This document shows, in pieces, positions 18,472 through 27,658 of a DNA stretch of 64,000 nucleotides. Both the position numbers and the translations under genes were made by a program. How positions within the stretch are numbered: the first letter of the stretch is position 1; each line of letters begins with the position of its first letter. Source of the stretch: Legionella sp. PATHC035 (lineage in GTDB: Bacteria; Pseudomonadota; Gammaproteobacteria; Legionellales; Legionellaceae); contig NZ_JAPHOT010000001.1 in assembly GCF_026191115.1 (NCBI RefSeq), positions 992,001 through 1,056,000 on the forward strand, written 5' to 3'. The notes beneath the pieces were generated by a model. That model saw only the letters and a list, made by a program, of their open reading frames with translations, was not told the origin of the DNA and searched no databases.

Positions 18472-19026
18472 TTACTTCTTGGAGTGATACTCTGGGATTT
18501 CCTTAGGATAACAACCTTTTATAGTTCTAAAGAACTCAAGAATTTTGGGAAAATCCCTATCGATGTCGCCTGTAGGTTCGAACTTCTCATGAATGCGGAG
18601 TTCCTTAGATGCATAATCGGGTCCGACCATGACTATTGGCAGCCCTGCTTGACAGGCAATATGATAAAACCCTTCTTTCCAACGTGTTACAGGACCACGT
18701 GTCCCTTCTGGGGTAATGGCCAGTTTAAACTCATCACGAGAACGGAATATTTCTACTACTTGCTCCACAGTCTTACTTTTTTTAGAGCGATCAACGGGAG
18801 CCCCTCCTAACGCTTTTAAAAATAATCCAAGAGGAAAAAAGAACAATTGGTTTTTCGCTAAGAAGTTAATTTTAACACCTATCGAAAAACGAGCAAATAA
18901 GCCCACTGCAAAATCCCAATTGCTGGTATGAGGAGCAACAACGACCATATATTTTTTATCTTGCGGTAGTTCACCGACAACTTTCCAGCCAAACAGTTTT
19001 AAAATAAAGCGTCCAAATTTCTTCAT
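18472..19026 (-). CDS. PlsC-like lysophospholipid acyltransferase
   Basis: A 184-residue protein with the acyltransferase motif I HTSNWD (H-x4-D catalytic pair), motif II around GGAPVDRSK, and motif III ITPEGTRGP. This is the PlsC/glycerolipid acyltransferase fold acting at the inner membrane. The short form without an N-terminal transmembrane helix is common in proteins annotated as 1-acylglycerol-3-phosphate acyltransferase, but the acceptor is not proven. The ATG at 19026 is preferred; an upstream TTG (19038) is in frame. Confidence 0.85.
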   Translation of the reverse strand: MKKFGRFILKLFGWKVVGELPQDKKYMVVVAPHTSNWDFAVGLFARFSIGVKINFLAKNQLFFFPLGLFLKALGGAPVDRSKKSKTVEQVVEIFRSRDEFKLAITPEGTRGPVTRWKEGFYHIACQAGLPIVMVGPDYASKELRIHEKFEPTGDIDRDFPKILEFFRTIKGCYPKEIPEYHSKK

Positions 19027-19201
19027 AATCAAAGTCAATAATTATTTGTTTTAGTATATACAAATTATTGGGTTGATTCACCTCCATTGCAAATGAATCT
19101 AATTCATTGAGATCACTCTAAGCTAATAATAATAAAAAAAATGGAGCGATCTCTCTGTAGCCCATATTTTATACTAAAATGATACATATACAGGTGGAGC
19201 T

Positions 19202-19813
19202 ATGGAGTGCCAAATGAATAAACAAGATCCTGCACTTACTTTTTCTAATTCACGCTTACTGGCAGCCCTTTACTATGGATTACTTTCCGTTGTCGGAACG
19301 ATACTTATCGACGGTTTTCTCACAACAATTGGCATAGAGGAACTTGTGCCTCTTTATAAAGCAATTATTCTCGGAATGATTGTCGCTTCTGTAACCGGAG
19401 CTCTTTTTGGAAAAAACATCATCCACTGCCCCAGGCCCTACAAACGTAAAACTTTTTTATTGGGTTTTATTATGGTCTTGGTCTCCTTACCCTTTTTTGA
19501 TCTTGGGCTCGTACTATCAATGGAGACATCAGGCAACCAAGTGCTGCCGGTAAACAATTTCAATGATTTTGTCTATGCGTATCTCGTCGTCCTTGGTTAC
19601 AGCTATATTCTTTTTGGTGTTTGGCTCGCCATTGCATCAGGTTTCGCCTCAATTTTTTTACGTGGCAGATTCGTTTATCAAGTCCTGCGAACCGATAGAC
19701 GAGACAGTCATAGTTTACCTCGCTATGTAGGTGCCGCGGACAGAACCAAACCTAAACCCGCCCGCAAAAAACCAGCAGCCAAACCCCAGGCTTTGCAGCG
19801 CAAAAAAACTTAA
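19202..19813 (+). CDS. Hypothetical inner-membrane protein with basic tail
   Basis: 203 residues with four probable transmembrane segments (about 15-40, 50-68, 85-107, 128-158). A cytosolic C-terminal tail follows, very rich in Lys, Pro and Ala (KPKPARKKPAAKPQALQRKK), which could bind nucleic acid or phospholipid. The family is not recognised. AGGTGGAG eight bases before the ATG makes the start firm. It sits alone between the acyltransferase and an AddB-like nuclease. Confidence 0.75.
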   Translation: MECQMNKQDPALTFSNSRLLAALYYGLLSVVGTILIDGFLTTIGIEELVPLYKAIILGMIVASVTGALFGKNIIHCPRPYKRKTFLLGFIMVLVSLPFFDLGLVLSMETSGNQVLPVNNFNDFVYAYLVVLGYSYILFGVWLAIASGFASIFLRGRFVYQVLRTDRRDSHSLPRYVGAADRTKPKPARKKPAAKPQALQRKKT

Positions 19814-19867
19814 GTAAAATCCTTATCGCCTAGGTACAATAAAAAAGAACATTGGGATTAAGTGAAC

Positions 19868-19952
19868 TAATTTTTCTTCCCCTCTTAGGGAGTAGTGACC
19901 TAAAGAACCCTCGCCCCACCCTCTCGCACGACTGGAGAGGGTATTTCTAATG
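19868..19952. repeat. Dispersed REP-like element
   Basis: TTCCCCTCTTAGGGAG, CCCCACCCTCTCGCACGACTGGAGAGGG: another copy of the CCCTCTC/GAGAGGG family between two plus-strand genes. Confidence 0.55.
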
Positions 19953-19996
19953 ACGGCACCTCAGGCTACAATGAATCACCTTTGCTCTGGATTTTT

Positions 19997-22537
19997 ATGC
20001 CCATACATACTTTAACGGATAAAGAACACCTTTTTCTTCTTTTGGCACAAAAAGCCACGGTTCTTACCCCCAATAATCGACTCAGCGATATCTTACTGCA
20101 GCATTACTTTGCCCAGTGTAAGAAACAGACTGTAGAGAAACCAGCATGTATGCCTTTTCGAGTTGCTCTAATTAAAGCCTATGAACAACTCAATTTTAGC
20201 CGTGCGCATCTTAACCATCCTACCTTATTAAACGACGCTCAATGTCACTATTTATGGCGAAGAATAATCCAAGCAGAATCTCATATTGTATATAGCGACG
20301 GACTTCTTCAGGCAGTGATTAGTGCTTGGGAACGTTGCCAGCAGTGGCAAGTTAATTTGCACGACCCACTCTTTCATCACACGGCACAAACGCGACAGTT
20401 CCAACGCTGGTGGCAATTATTTGATACACAATTAAAACAACAAAATTTAATTACTGAATGTGAACTCATCCCCTATTTACTCCAAGCAAACCGTTCTTTG
20501 TTTTCCCCAAAAGTTGTGTGGGTTTGTTTTGATGATTTTACACCCCAACAAGTACTCTTGCAGAATAATTTAGCTCAAAAAGGTGTCCTTCAATATCAAT
20601 ACGACTTAAAGGAAAAATTATCAAAAATCGAAGTCTTAGCTGCTCAAGACAATGAAGAAGAATACCAACAGCTCATGGCATGGTTGCATATAAAAATAAA
20701 AGAAGGAAAGCAAAATATTGGTGTCGTAGTACCGAATTTAGAGCAAGAATTTCATTCATTACAAAGAAGCTTAGCCCATCATTTTGAGACTTCAGATTTT
20801 AATATTTCCTTAGGACAGCCTTTGATTCATTTCCCGTTAGTGGCCCATGCCTTATGTTGGCTTAACTTGGATGACACCCATCTGAATCCACATCAAGCAA
20901 ACTTGCTGCTGCAATCGCCTTACCTAGGCCACTCCAAAGAAGAATTCATCGCACGCTCTGAATATTTGCAAGAAGGAACTTTACTCGCAAATCATTCGAT
21001 TCCCTTAAATCATTTAATCGAAGAACTCCGTGTTCATGCCCCGAAACTTGCTAATTTATTGAACCATCTGACTCCATATCCTCAGGAGGCTACGGTACAA
21101 GAATGGATACACTTCTTTCAAAAACGTCTCAATAATTTAGGCTTTCCCGGCGATTATAGTCTTAACTCCGAAAGTTATCAGTGTCTTAATCGTTTTATCA
21201 CGGTTTTTGATGAGCTGAGACAATTTGCTTTGATTCGTCCTGTTTTCACAAAAGCAGAGGTACTTGAGGTAGTGCACCATCTTGTCGCAAACACTATTTT
21301 TCAAGCACAAAAAACCAGTGCACCCATTCAAATTTGTGGTTTACTGGAGGCATCAGGGTGTGAGTTCGACAGTTTATGGATCACTGGTTTAACCGATCAA
21401 TGTTTGCCACAAAAGGTACATTTATCTGCTTTTATTCCGCCCCAGTTACAACGTGAATTATGTATGCCCCATAGCTTACCAGCTCGTGAACTGCAATTCG
21501 CTCGTCAGATTCTGCAACGATTTCAAAAAAGCGCTGATTCCATTGTATTTAGCTACGCTCAGCTGCAGGCGGATACACCCAATTTACCGTGTTCATTAAT
21601 CACTGATTTACCTGCTTTTGAACGATTACCAACAGATTACCTATTAAAACCAACACCTGATTTACTATTTCTGGATGAGTGTTTTAATGTGCCTATACTC
21701 CCCGATGAGCGCATTCATGGAGGCACAGCAATTCTTTCCAATCAAGCCAAATGTCCCTTCAAAGCATTCGCGGAACATAGACTCCGTGCCAAGGCATCCC
21801 TACAAACAACAGATGGTTTGGACAATAAAAAAAGAGGACAAATTATTCATAAGGTAATGGAGTTGTTATGGCAAAAATTGGAAACTCAGCATAAGTTACT
21901 TCATCTAGCGCCTCAAATTTTGGAACAGTACATTGAAGAAGCCATTCATACAGCTTTAGCCCCACTTCAAAAACAGTTTTACGAATTATTCTTCGATTCG
22001 ATTCAAGACGTGGAGTACACTCGCTTGAAACGACTGGTGCAAACGTGTCTTGAATGGGAAAAACAACGGCCCCCTTTTGCCGTCGCCGCCATAGAACAAT
22101 CTTATACAATTCATTTAGCGGGCCTTGATTTCCAAGTCCGCGTCGATCGCTTGGATCAAGTAGAAGATAAAAAATGGGTTATTGATTATAAAAGCACCCT
22201 TCCCGCCAGCAAACCATGGAATGAAGAACGGCCAACAGAATCGCAATTATTACTTTATGCGCTATTGGATGACCAGATTAACACTTTATTACTCCTACAA
22301 GTGAAAACTGGAAGAATAAACTCAATGGGACTCAGTGAAGAAAAACTAAGTATGACTGGAATTACCCCTTTAAAAAAAGGAGAGACATGGCCTCAGTATC
22401 GGGAAGTTTGGCAAAGGCAACTCACTGATTTAGTTAAAGAATTTCAAGAGGGTTATTGTGCACCGCAACCCGCTCATTTAACCATTTGCCAACACTGTGA
22501 TTTTCAAAATTTATGTCGATTTCAAGTGGAAGAATAA
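19997..22537 (+). CDS. AddB-like PD-(D/E)XK nuclease/repair protein
   Basis: An 846-residue protein of the AddB-like group often annotated as probable DNA repair protein. The C-terminal RecB-type nuclease domain shows VDRLDQVE and VIDYKST (the D ... DYK catalytic motif). It is framed by an iron-sulfur cysteine set: one Cys in CPFKAFAEHRL, then three in CQHCDFQNLC near the C-terminus, as in AddB. The N-terminal part is an inactivated helicase-like region with no Walker A. Relatives are usually followed by a UvrD/Rep-type helicase partner, which is absent here. An in-frame TTG at 19982 is an alternative start. Confidence 0.82.
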   Translation: MPIHTLTDKEHLFLLLAQKATVLTPNNRLSDILLQHYFAQCKKQTVEKPACMPFRVALIKAYEQLNFSRAHLNHPTLLNDAQCHYLWRRIIQAESHIVYSDGLLQAVISAWERCQQWQVNLHDPLFHHTAQTRQFQRWWQLFDTQLKQQNLITECELIPYLLQANRSLFSPKVVWVCFDDFTPQQVLLQNNLAQKGVLQYQYDLKEKLSKIEVLAAQDNEEEYQQLMAWLHIKIKEGKQNIGVVVPNLEQEFHSLQRSLAHHFETSDFNISLGQPLIHFPLVAHALCWLNLDDTHLNPHQANLLLQSPYLGHSKEEFIARSEYLQEGTLLANHSIPLNHLIEELRVHAPKLANLLNHLTPYPQEATVQEWIHFFQKRLNNLGFPGDYSLNSESYQCLNRFITVFDELRQFALIRPVFTKAEVLEVVHHLVANTIFQAQKTSAPIQICGLLEASGCEFDSLWITGLTDQCLPQKVHLSAFIPPQLQRELCMPHSLPARELQFARQILQRFQKSADSIVFSYAQLQADTPNLPCSLITDLPAFERLPTDYLLKPTPDLLFLDECFNVPILPDERIHGGTAILSNQAKCPFKAFAEHRLRAKASLQTTDGLDNKKRGQIIHKVMELLWQKLETQHKLLHLAPQILEQYIEEAIHTALAPLQKQFYELFFDSIQDVEYTRLKRLVQTCLEWEKQRPPFAVAAIEQSYTIHLAGLDFQVRVDRLDQVEDKKWVIDYKSTLPASKPWNEERPTESQLLLYALLDDQINTLLLLQVKTGRINSMGLSEEKLSMTGITPLKKGETWPQYREVWQRQLTDLVKEFQEGYCAPQPAHLTICQHCDFQNLCRFQVEE

Positions 22538-22952
22538 CCCAGAATCATCCCATAGCCATCAGGTTAAGGAAAACTCACACTCAATTCCTCAACCCAGCCC
22601 TTTCCCGCGATGGAACCATTTATTTTTTTACTCAAATTCCTTGCGCCGGCGAGCGGATTTTCACTATCTCAGACTCGCATTGGATCAAAAATTTCCTCAC
22701 CCCTTGGGGAAAGAGCTAGAGTGAGGGGGATTCCACGCTAGAGCACCGTGTTACGACTGGAGCTCCCTTGCTGCGCTCGGGTGACGCGGCGTAGTTTAGC
22801 CAAGAGAATCAAAACGGAAACAGCCCTTAAAAAATAAGGGCACTTAATGATGTCGGACTCAGGTTAATTATGATATAAGACACTAAGACCATTCAACTCA
22901 ATTGAAATGGTTAAACCATGGTTACCCGACAATAATAATATAGAGACGAATC
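22538..22952. other. Repeat-filled intergenic region
   Basis: 415 bases without a supported gene. Bases 22690-22735 (CCTCACCCCTTGGGGAAAGAGCTAGAGTGAGGGGG) are a member of the dispersed TCACCCC family. 22740-22800 is a GC-richer patch with CTCGGGTGACGCGGCG. A short open frame from 22497 covers repeat sequence only. The last 80 bases are AT-rich and probably contain the promoter of the next gene. Confidence 0.5.
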
Positions 22953-23573
22953 ATGCCAGTTAATCATAGTAAATTTGAAGCACGTTTAAACACCTGTGAC
23001 CAAGACTTACAAGCTCTATTTAATGATGCTGAAATTAGTACAAAAATGCAGCAAAAAATAGAAGCTGTAAAAAATTATTATAACCTTTCTTATACCAAAG
23101 CTATTTCACCCCAAAAAGTCGAAGCGATTGTAAGCAGTTATGAAACCTTTATACAACAATTAGATCAGGTAAAAAAAGGGAATCTGCCCCCCAAAAAGGC
23201 ATTAGAGACAGTGGCAAGTGCCTGTGAATCAAGAAAAATTGGTGTTTTATTTCATAATCTCGCCAAAGCATGTGAGTTAATGTTCTATGCAGCAACCGCA
23301 TTTTCCTTGTATGCAGGAATTTTTGGGATCGCACTTCCGGTGCTGATTGTCCAACCTGTTTTAGGGGTTGCAGTAGGAATAACCATTGTTGGAGGTATGC
23401 TTGCAGCGGCATATAAAGCCTTATCGTGCTTTTCCGAATTTAGATCATTCAGCCGCCATGATGCTGAATACACCAATGAGTCAGGTTTAATTCGTTTCTT
23501 TAAACCAGAACCACAAACAGAAAAACTTAATCCAATTACAGTGAATGATGATTTAGAACTTTCTTGTTGCTAA
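22953..23573 (+). CDS. Hypothetical protein with hydrophobic hairpin and C-terminal CC
   Basis: 206 residues, no assigned function. An N-terminal helical domain (about 1-105) is followed by a long hydrophobic stretch, residues 108-152, long enough for two membrane passes and rich in Gly/Ala/Val. A polar tail then ends in two cysteines. This small helical plus hairpin build recurs among Legionella-only hypothetical proteins and some Dot/Icm substrates; that is inference. GAGACG lies before the ATG. Confidence 0.65.
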   Translation: MPVNHSKFEARLNTCDQDLQALFNDAEISTKMQQKIEAVKNYYNLSYTKAISPQKVEAIVSSYETFIQQLDQVKKGNLPPKKALETVASACESRKIGVLFHNLAKACELMFYAATAFSLYAGIFGIALPVLIVQPVLGVAVGITIVGGMLAAAYKALSCFSEFRSFSRHDAEYTNESGLIRFFKPEPQTEKLNPITVNDDLELSCC

Positions 23574-23602
23574 TCATATTCCAGCCTACGTACAGTACGT
23601 AC

Positions 23603-23628
23603 CCCGGATTAACTCAGGAGAATCCGGG
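23603..23628. repeat. Hairpin CCCGGATT/AATCCGGG
   Basis: An 8-bp perfect stem with a 10-base loop downstream of the preceding gene. It belongs to the CCCGGATTA repeat family and has no T run after it. Confidence 0.5.
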
Positions 23629-23760
23629 CAACAAAACCTTTTAAAATATCATTCCATTGTTGCAATTCTGAGTCCATAGGCTCTAAGTATTAAGTCATTA
23701 CAATTGCGAAATTTAAGTAGATGTTTAATAATGACAAAACCACTGGACTAGGGAGTGAAC

Positions 23761-24480
23761 ATGTCACTCAAACGAACTAAAACACGAATTCTCTGCTTTG
23801 GCTTAATCACCTGTTTACTGAGTAGTTGTTTTCATCCGCCTTACAATAATTTTAAACCCGTACATCCGATGCCCAAGAGAGTGGTTACTGGAGCAGTTAT
23901 GGGAACTGCCGTAGGTGCAGCGACAACTGGACATGTGGCTGGCGCACTGGCTGGCACTGTTGTTGGTGGTACTGTCGGTGCGATTGTAGGCCTTAATAAA
24001 GCCAGTCGACGCAGCATCATCAAAGAATTGAACAAAGAAAACATTGAATACGTACAGTACGGCGATACGATGACCTTAATCGTACCTGTTGATAAATATT
24101 TTATGTTTGAAAGCCCCCGACTTAATGAAATTTGTTATCCCGGTTTGGAAAATATTATCAGGTTATTAAAGTTTTACCCATTGAGTCCTGTTTACGTTGC
24201 GGGATTCACAGATGATGTAGGTTCAGCTCACCATAAAAAACTATTGTCCCAAGCACAGGCTGAAACGATGATGACCTTTTTATGGGCTAATAATATTCCT
24301 GCTCAACTTCTTAAAGCAGAGGGTTATGGCGATAAAAATGATGTAGGTGATAATAAGCTGATTCATGGCAGCGCATTTAATCGACGCATTGAGATTCAAT
24401 GGTTCAATAGTTATGGTACTAAGACTTGTGCAAACTGCCCAGCTCCAGTACCATCACCTGTAGTTTATGCAACCAAGTAA
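23761..24480 (+). CDS. OmpA-like outer-membrane lipoprotein
   Basis: A 239-residue lipoprotein. The signal peptide ends in the lipobox LSSC (Cys about residue 22), a glycine-zipper segment covers residues 45-78 (GAVMGTAVGAATTG and onward), and a C-terminal OmpA-like domain contains VAGFTDDVG and AFNRRIEIQW, the peptidoglycan-binding region. It probably tethers the outer membrane to the wall, like Pal-type or inner-ring OmpA-like lipoproteins. GGGAG lies five bases before the ATG at 23761; the GTG two codons upstream is less likely. The next permease gene begins 10 bases after the stop. Confidence 0.85.
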   Translation: MSLKRTKTRILCFGLITCLLSSCFHPPYNNFKPVHPMPKRVVTGAVMGTAVGAATTGHVAGALAGTVVGGTVGAIVGLNKASRRSIIKELNKENIEYVQYGDTMTLIVPVDKYFMFESPRLNEICYPGLENIIRLLKFYPLSPVYVAGFTDDVGSAHHKKLLSQAQAETMMTFLWANNIPAQLLKAEGYGDKNDVGDNKLIHGSAFNRRIEIQWFNSYGTKTCANCPAPVPSPVVYATK

Positions 24481-24490
24481 GGCAAAATTA

Positions 24491-25678
24491 ATGCGTTCAA
24501 GATTTATCGGTGGAATTCTTTTAATCGTTGGTACTTCAATCGGCGGGGGGATGCTTGCCCTGCCTGTTGCCAATGCAGCTACAGGGTTTTGGCAATCTTC
24601 AATTGTTTTATTTCTGTGCTGGGTATTTATGACTTTAGGCGCATTTTTTATTCTTGAAGCAAATCTTTATTTACCCAGAGGCAAGCATATGGTGTCTATG
24701 GCTCAAGCCACTTTAGGTAATTATGGTTTGCTTGCTGCCTGGGTAAGCTATCTTTTTTTGCTTTATACACTCCTGTCTGCCTATATTTCTGGTGGAGCAG
24801 ATGTCTTAAATAGCCTTCTTTTTAAAATAGGTTTGCATTTGACTGATTGGCAGGCAAGTTTAGTCTTTACGCTGATTTTTGGTATGGTTGTATATGGCGG
24901 TATTCGCTATGTGGATTATGTTAATCGAGGCCTGATGTTTGGAAAATTAGCGGTTTATTTTTTGTTAGTAGTCCTTATCGCCCCCCATATAGAAATACAA
25001 CATTTGCAGCATGGTGATATGCGATATATCGGCAGCGCGATTATGATTTTAATTACCTCTTTTGGATTTGCCATCATTGTACCCAATCTTAGAGACTATT
25101 TTGATGATGATGTGAAAAAGCTGAAAAAAGTTATTTTTATTGGCTCGTTAATTCCTTTATTCTGTTATTTAGCTTGGGATGCTGTGATTATGGGTGCCCT
25201 TCCTTCTGAAGGAAGTCAAAACCTTGAGAGCCTCATGCATAATCCGCACACCACCAGCGCGTTGGCAAGCATGCTCTCCGATAAGGTACAAAATACAACA
25301 ATTAGTGCTTTATTTAATTTCTTCACATCCATTTGCATGCTCACTGCATTCCTTGGCGTTTCCTTATGCTTATACAGTTTTCTTGCGGATGGATTAAAAT
25401 TACGCGAGCAAGGAGGCCATGGTATTGGGTTGTTTTTACTTACTTTTGCCCCCCCTCTACTTATCGTGGTTTATTATCCAGGCGCATACATCCATGCTTT
25501 GGGCTACGCAGGTATCTTTTGTATCATTCTGCTACTACTTTTACCTGCTCTAATGTGTTATTTTGGCAGAAGAAAACATCATGCTGTTTTTATAGTACCC
25601 GGCGGCAAATGGACTCAAGTCGCGGTCATTGCTGTTTCGGTCGGACTATTAGTACATGAATTTTGGAATTTGATGTAG
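24491..25678 (+). CDS. Aromatic amino-acid permease (TyrP/Mtr family), copy 1
   Basis: 395 residues, about eleven transmembrane helices, HAAAP family. The signature [20 protein letters not shown] opens TM1 (substrate-binding unwound helix). Family members import tyrosine, tryptophan or phenylalanine with protons. It is homologous along its length with the gene at 25908. An ATG at 24467 is in frame, but AAGG at 24479-24482 favours 24491, which also gives the N-terminus of copy 2. The lipoprotein gene just upstream may share its transcript. Confidence 0.88.
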   Translation: MRSRFIGGILLIVGTSIGGGMLALPVANAATGFWQSSIVLFLCWVFMTLGAFFILEANLYLPRGKHMVSMAQATLGNYGLLAAWVSYLFLLYTLLSAYISGGADVLNSLLFKIGLHLTDWQASLVFTLIFGMVVYGGIRYVDYVNRGLMFGKLAVYFLLVVLIAPHIEIQHLQHGDMRYIGSAIMILITSFGFAIIVPNLRDYFDDDVKKLKKVIFIGSLIPLFCYLAWDAVIMGALPSEGSQNLESLMHNPHTTSALASMLSDKVQNTTISALFNFFTSICMLTAFLGVSLCLYSFLADGLKLREQGGHGIGLFLLTFAPPLLIVVYYPGAYIHALGYAGIFCIILLLLLPALMCYFGRRKHHAVFIVPGGKWTQVAVIAVSVGLLVHEFWNLM

Positions 25679-25682
25679 GTAC

Positions 25683-25803
25683 CCCTTAAGGAAGCGCCCT
25701 CATCCGCCCTGACGGGCTCCTTCTCCCTGGGAGGGAGAAGGGATATTTTCTTGACTCAGGAGAGAATCTCCTCCCCCACTTTGGGAGAGGGGTGAGGGGA
25801 AAT
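25683..25803. repeat. Dispersed REP-like element between the two permeases
   Basis: GCCCTCATCCGCCCTGACGGGC, TTCTCCCTGGGAGGGAGAAGG and CTCCCCCACTTTGGGAGAGGGG are nested hairpins. It separates the tandem permease genes and may limit read-through; the same wording is at 37408. Confidence 0.65.
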
Positions 25804-25907
25804 TTCATACATCAACTCTAAATGTCAAAGGCCGTGATACGATTGACTTGAAATGAATAACAAAGTATCATATTGAATTATTTTTATACTATTTTGGATT
25901 ATATCTT

Positions 25908-27098
25908 ATGATCAATTCAAAACTAATAGGTGGGATATTACTGATAGTAGGAACTTCAATAGGTGGAGGAATGCTAGCCTTGCCTGTCTCTACAGCCGAA
26001 GTAGGCTTTAGCAATTCAATTTTCTTCCTATTCTTTTGCTGGCTGATCATGACTGCAGGAGCATTACTAATGCTGGAGGTCAATTTACGTCTCCCAGCAG
26101 GCAGTAATATGATTTCGATGGCAAAATCCACGCTAGGTTTACCAGGACAAATTATTGCTTGGATCACTTATTTGTTTTTACTGTACACTCTCCTCTCAGC
26201 GTATATTTCAGGGGGTAGCGACGTATTCAATAGCTTATTGCATAAAATGAATATTGATTTACCCAACAGTATCACTGCAATCTTGTTTACCCTTTTATTC
26301 AGCTTAATTGTGTATAAAGGAATACGCTCTGTAGATTATGTTAATCGTGGTTTAATGTTTGGGAAATTAGGCATTTACATTTTATTAGTCGCAATTATTA
26401 GCCCTCATGCTTCTACGCTGGGCCTAACTGATGGTTCTGCACGTGCTTTTACAGGCACTCTAATGATTTTAATCACTTCATTTGGTTATGCGTCAATAAT
26501 ACCCAGCTTACGAGACTATTTCGGGGATGATATACGAAACCTCAGACGGGTTATTCTATTAGGTTCGCTTATCCCTCTTGCTTGCTACATTGTATGGGAT
26601 GCGGTAATTATGGGTGTTGTCTCACGTGAGGGAGAAAATGGACTGCTTGCACTCATGAACTCAGACCATGCAACCAGTGGATTAACTGAGGCCTTAAGCC
26701 AAGCTGTTCAAAATCAATGGATTAGCGGATTCTTTGGATTTTTCACTTCCATATGTATGCTCACCGCTTTTTTAGGGGTTTCATTAGGATTATTTGATTT
26801 TCTGGCAGATGGATTAAAGCTGCAGAAATCGGGTAATCAAGGAAAATATATTTTGGTCTTAACGTTCCTTCCTCCACTCGCAGTAGTTTTGCTCAATCCA
26901 GGGATTTATCTGCATGCATTAAGCTATGCCGGCATATGTTGTGTTATTTTATTGTTATTATTGCCTGCGATTATGGCTTGGCGAGGGCGCCGCACCTTAG
27001 TGACAACTGAAAGTCACTTGGTTCCTGGAGGTAATTCCAGTCTCGCATTAATTGGTTGTATTGCTACTGGTTTACTGATCATCGCGATCATGTATTAA
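25908..27098 (+). CDS. Aromatic amino-acid permease (TyrP/Mtr family), copy 2
   Basis: 396 residues with the same topology as copy 1 and the same opening ([21 protein letters not shown]). Other shared landmarks are [15 protein letters not shown], the [13 protein letters not shown] loop and LRDYFGDD. A local duplication followed by divergence is the simple explanation. Substrate differences are likely but cannot be read from the sequence. There is no obvious strong ribosome site. Confidence 0.88.
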   Translation: MINSKLIGGILLIVGTSIGGGMLALPVSTAEVGFSNSIFFLFFCWLIMTAGALLMLEVNLRLPAGSNMISMAKSTLGLPGQIIAWITYLFLLYTLLSAYISGGSDVFNSLLHKMNIDLPNSITAILFTLLFSLIVYKGIRSVDYVNRGLMFGKLGIYILLVAIISPHASTLGLTDGSARAFTGTLMILITSFGYASIIPSLRDYFGDDIRNLRRVILLGSLIPLACYIVWDAVIMGVVSREGENGLLALMNSDHATSGLTEALSQAVQNQWISGFFGFFTSICMLTAFLGVSLGLFDFLADGLKLQKSGNQGKYILVLTFLPPLAVVLLNPGIYLHALSYAGICCVILLLLLPAIMAWRGRRTLVTTESHLVPGGNSSLALIGCIATGLLIIAIMY

Positions 27099-27300
27099 GC
27101 CAATAAAGATCGTGATGTCTGGGTACGGCAGCACTGCCATTAGATACCCTATTGAGCCGCAGAAGGAGTTAATTGCGGCTCATGCCCCTCCCCCTCCGCC
27201 CTTCTTTTCTCTAAAGAAGCAGAAGTATTTTTTCAAGTTATCTCATACCAGCTATAATTTACATGAACAACTTGTTCTATATGCATACAAGGAGGTTGTT

Positions 27301-27483
27301 ATGTTATATTGGGCCCTCATATTTTTTATTATTGCAATCATTGCAGCAGCATTCGGATTTGGTGGAATTGCAGTAGCAGCTGCAGGAATTGCAAAAATTT
27401 TATTCTTCTTATTTCTTGTTATCTTTGTCGTATTTCTTGTAATGGGGCTACTTGCTCGACGTCCCCCACCTCCCCCACTATGA
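27301..27483 (+). CDS. Small DUF1328-type membrane protein
   Basis: A 60-residue protein with two hydrophobic helices ([18 protein letters not shown] and [19 protein letters not shown]), the build of UPF0391/YtjA (DUF1328) stress-associated membrane proteins. AGGAGG eight bases before the ATG at 27301 fixes this start, although the frame is open upstream to 27112. The tail RRPPPPPL, with five prolines, is longer than in typical relatives. Confidence 0.75.
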   Translation: MLYWALIFFIIAIIAAAFGFGGIAVAAAGIAKILFFLFLVIFVVFLVMGLLARRPPPPPL

Positions 27484-27529
27484 AATAAGACAACAAACAA
27501 GTAATGAGCTTTACCATTACCCCGATTGC

Positions 27530-27550
27530 AACGAGGGAGCTTCCCTCGTT
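27530..27550. terminator. Hairpin AACGAGGGA/TCCCTCGTT
   Basis: A 9-bp perfect stem with a 3-base loop between the small membrane gene and iaaA, which are convergent. No T run follows, so termination is only probable. Confidence 0.45.
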
Positions 27551-27658
27551 CATCACGACAACAACAGATGCCAAGTACTTGTCCCGTACATGGAGCGTAA
27601 ACAGGTACCCAATGAGATACCTCGGAATGGCAAAGAGTTTTATTTTAATGATTGAAAG

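Noticed and set aside
27452..27655. 67-codon open frame after the small membrane gene
   Set aside because: Overlaps the end of that gene out of frame, runs across a hairpin and resembles nothing; not supported.
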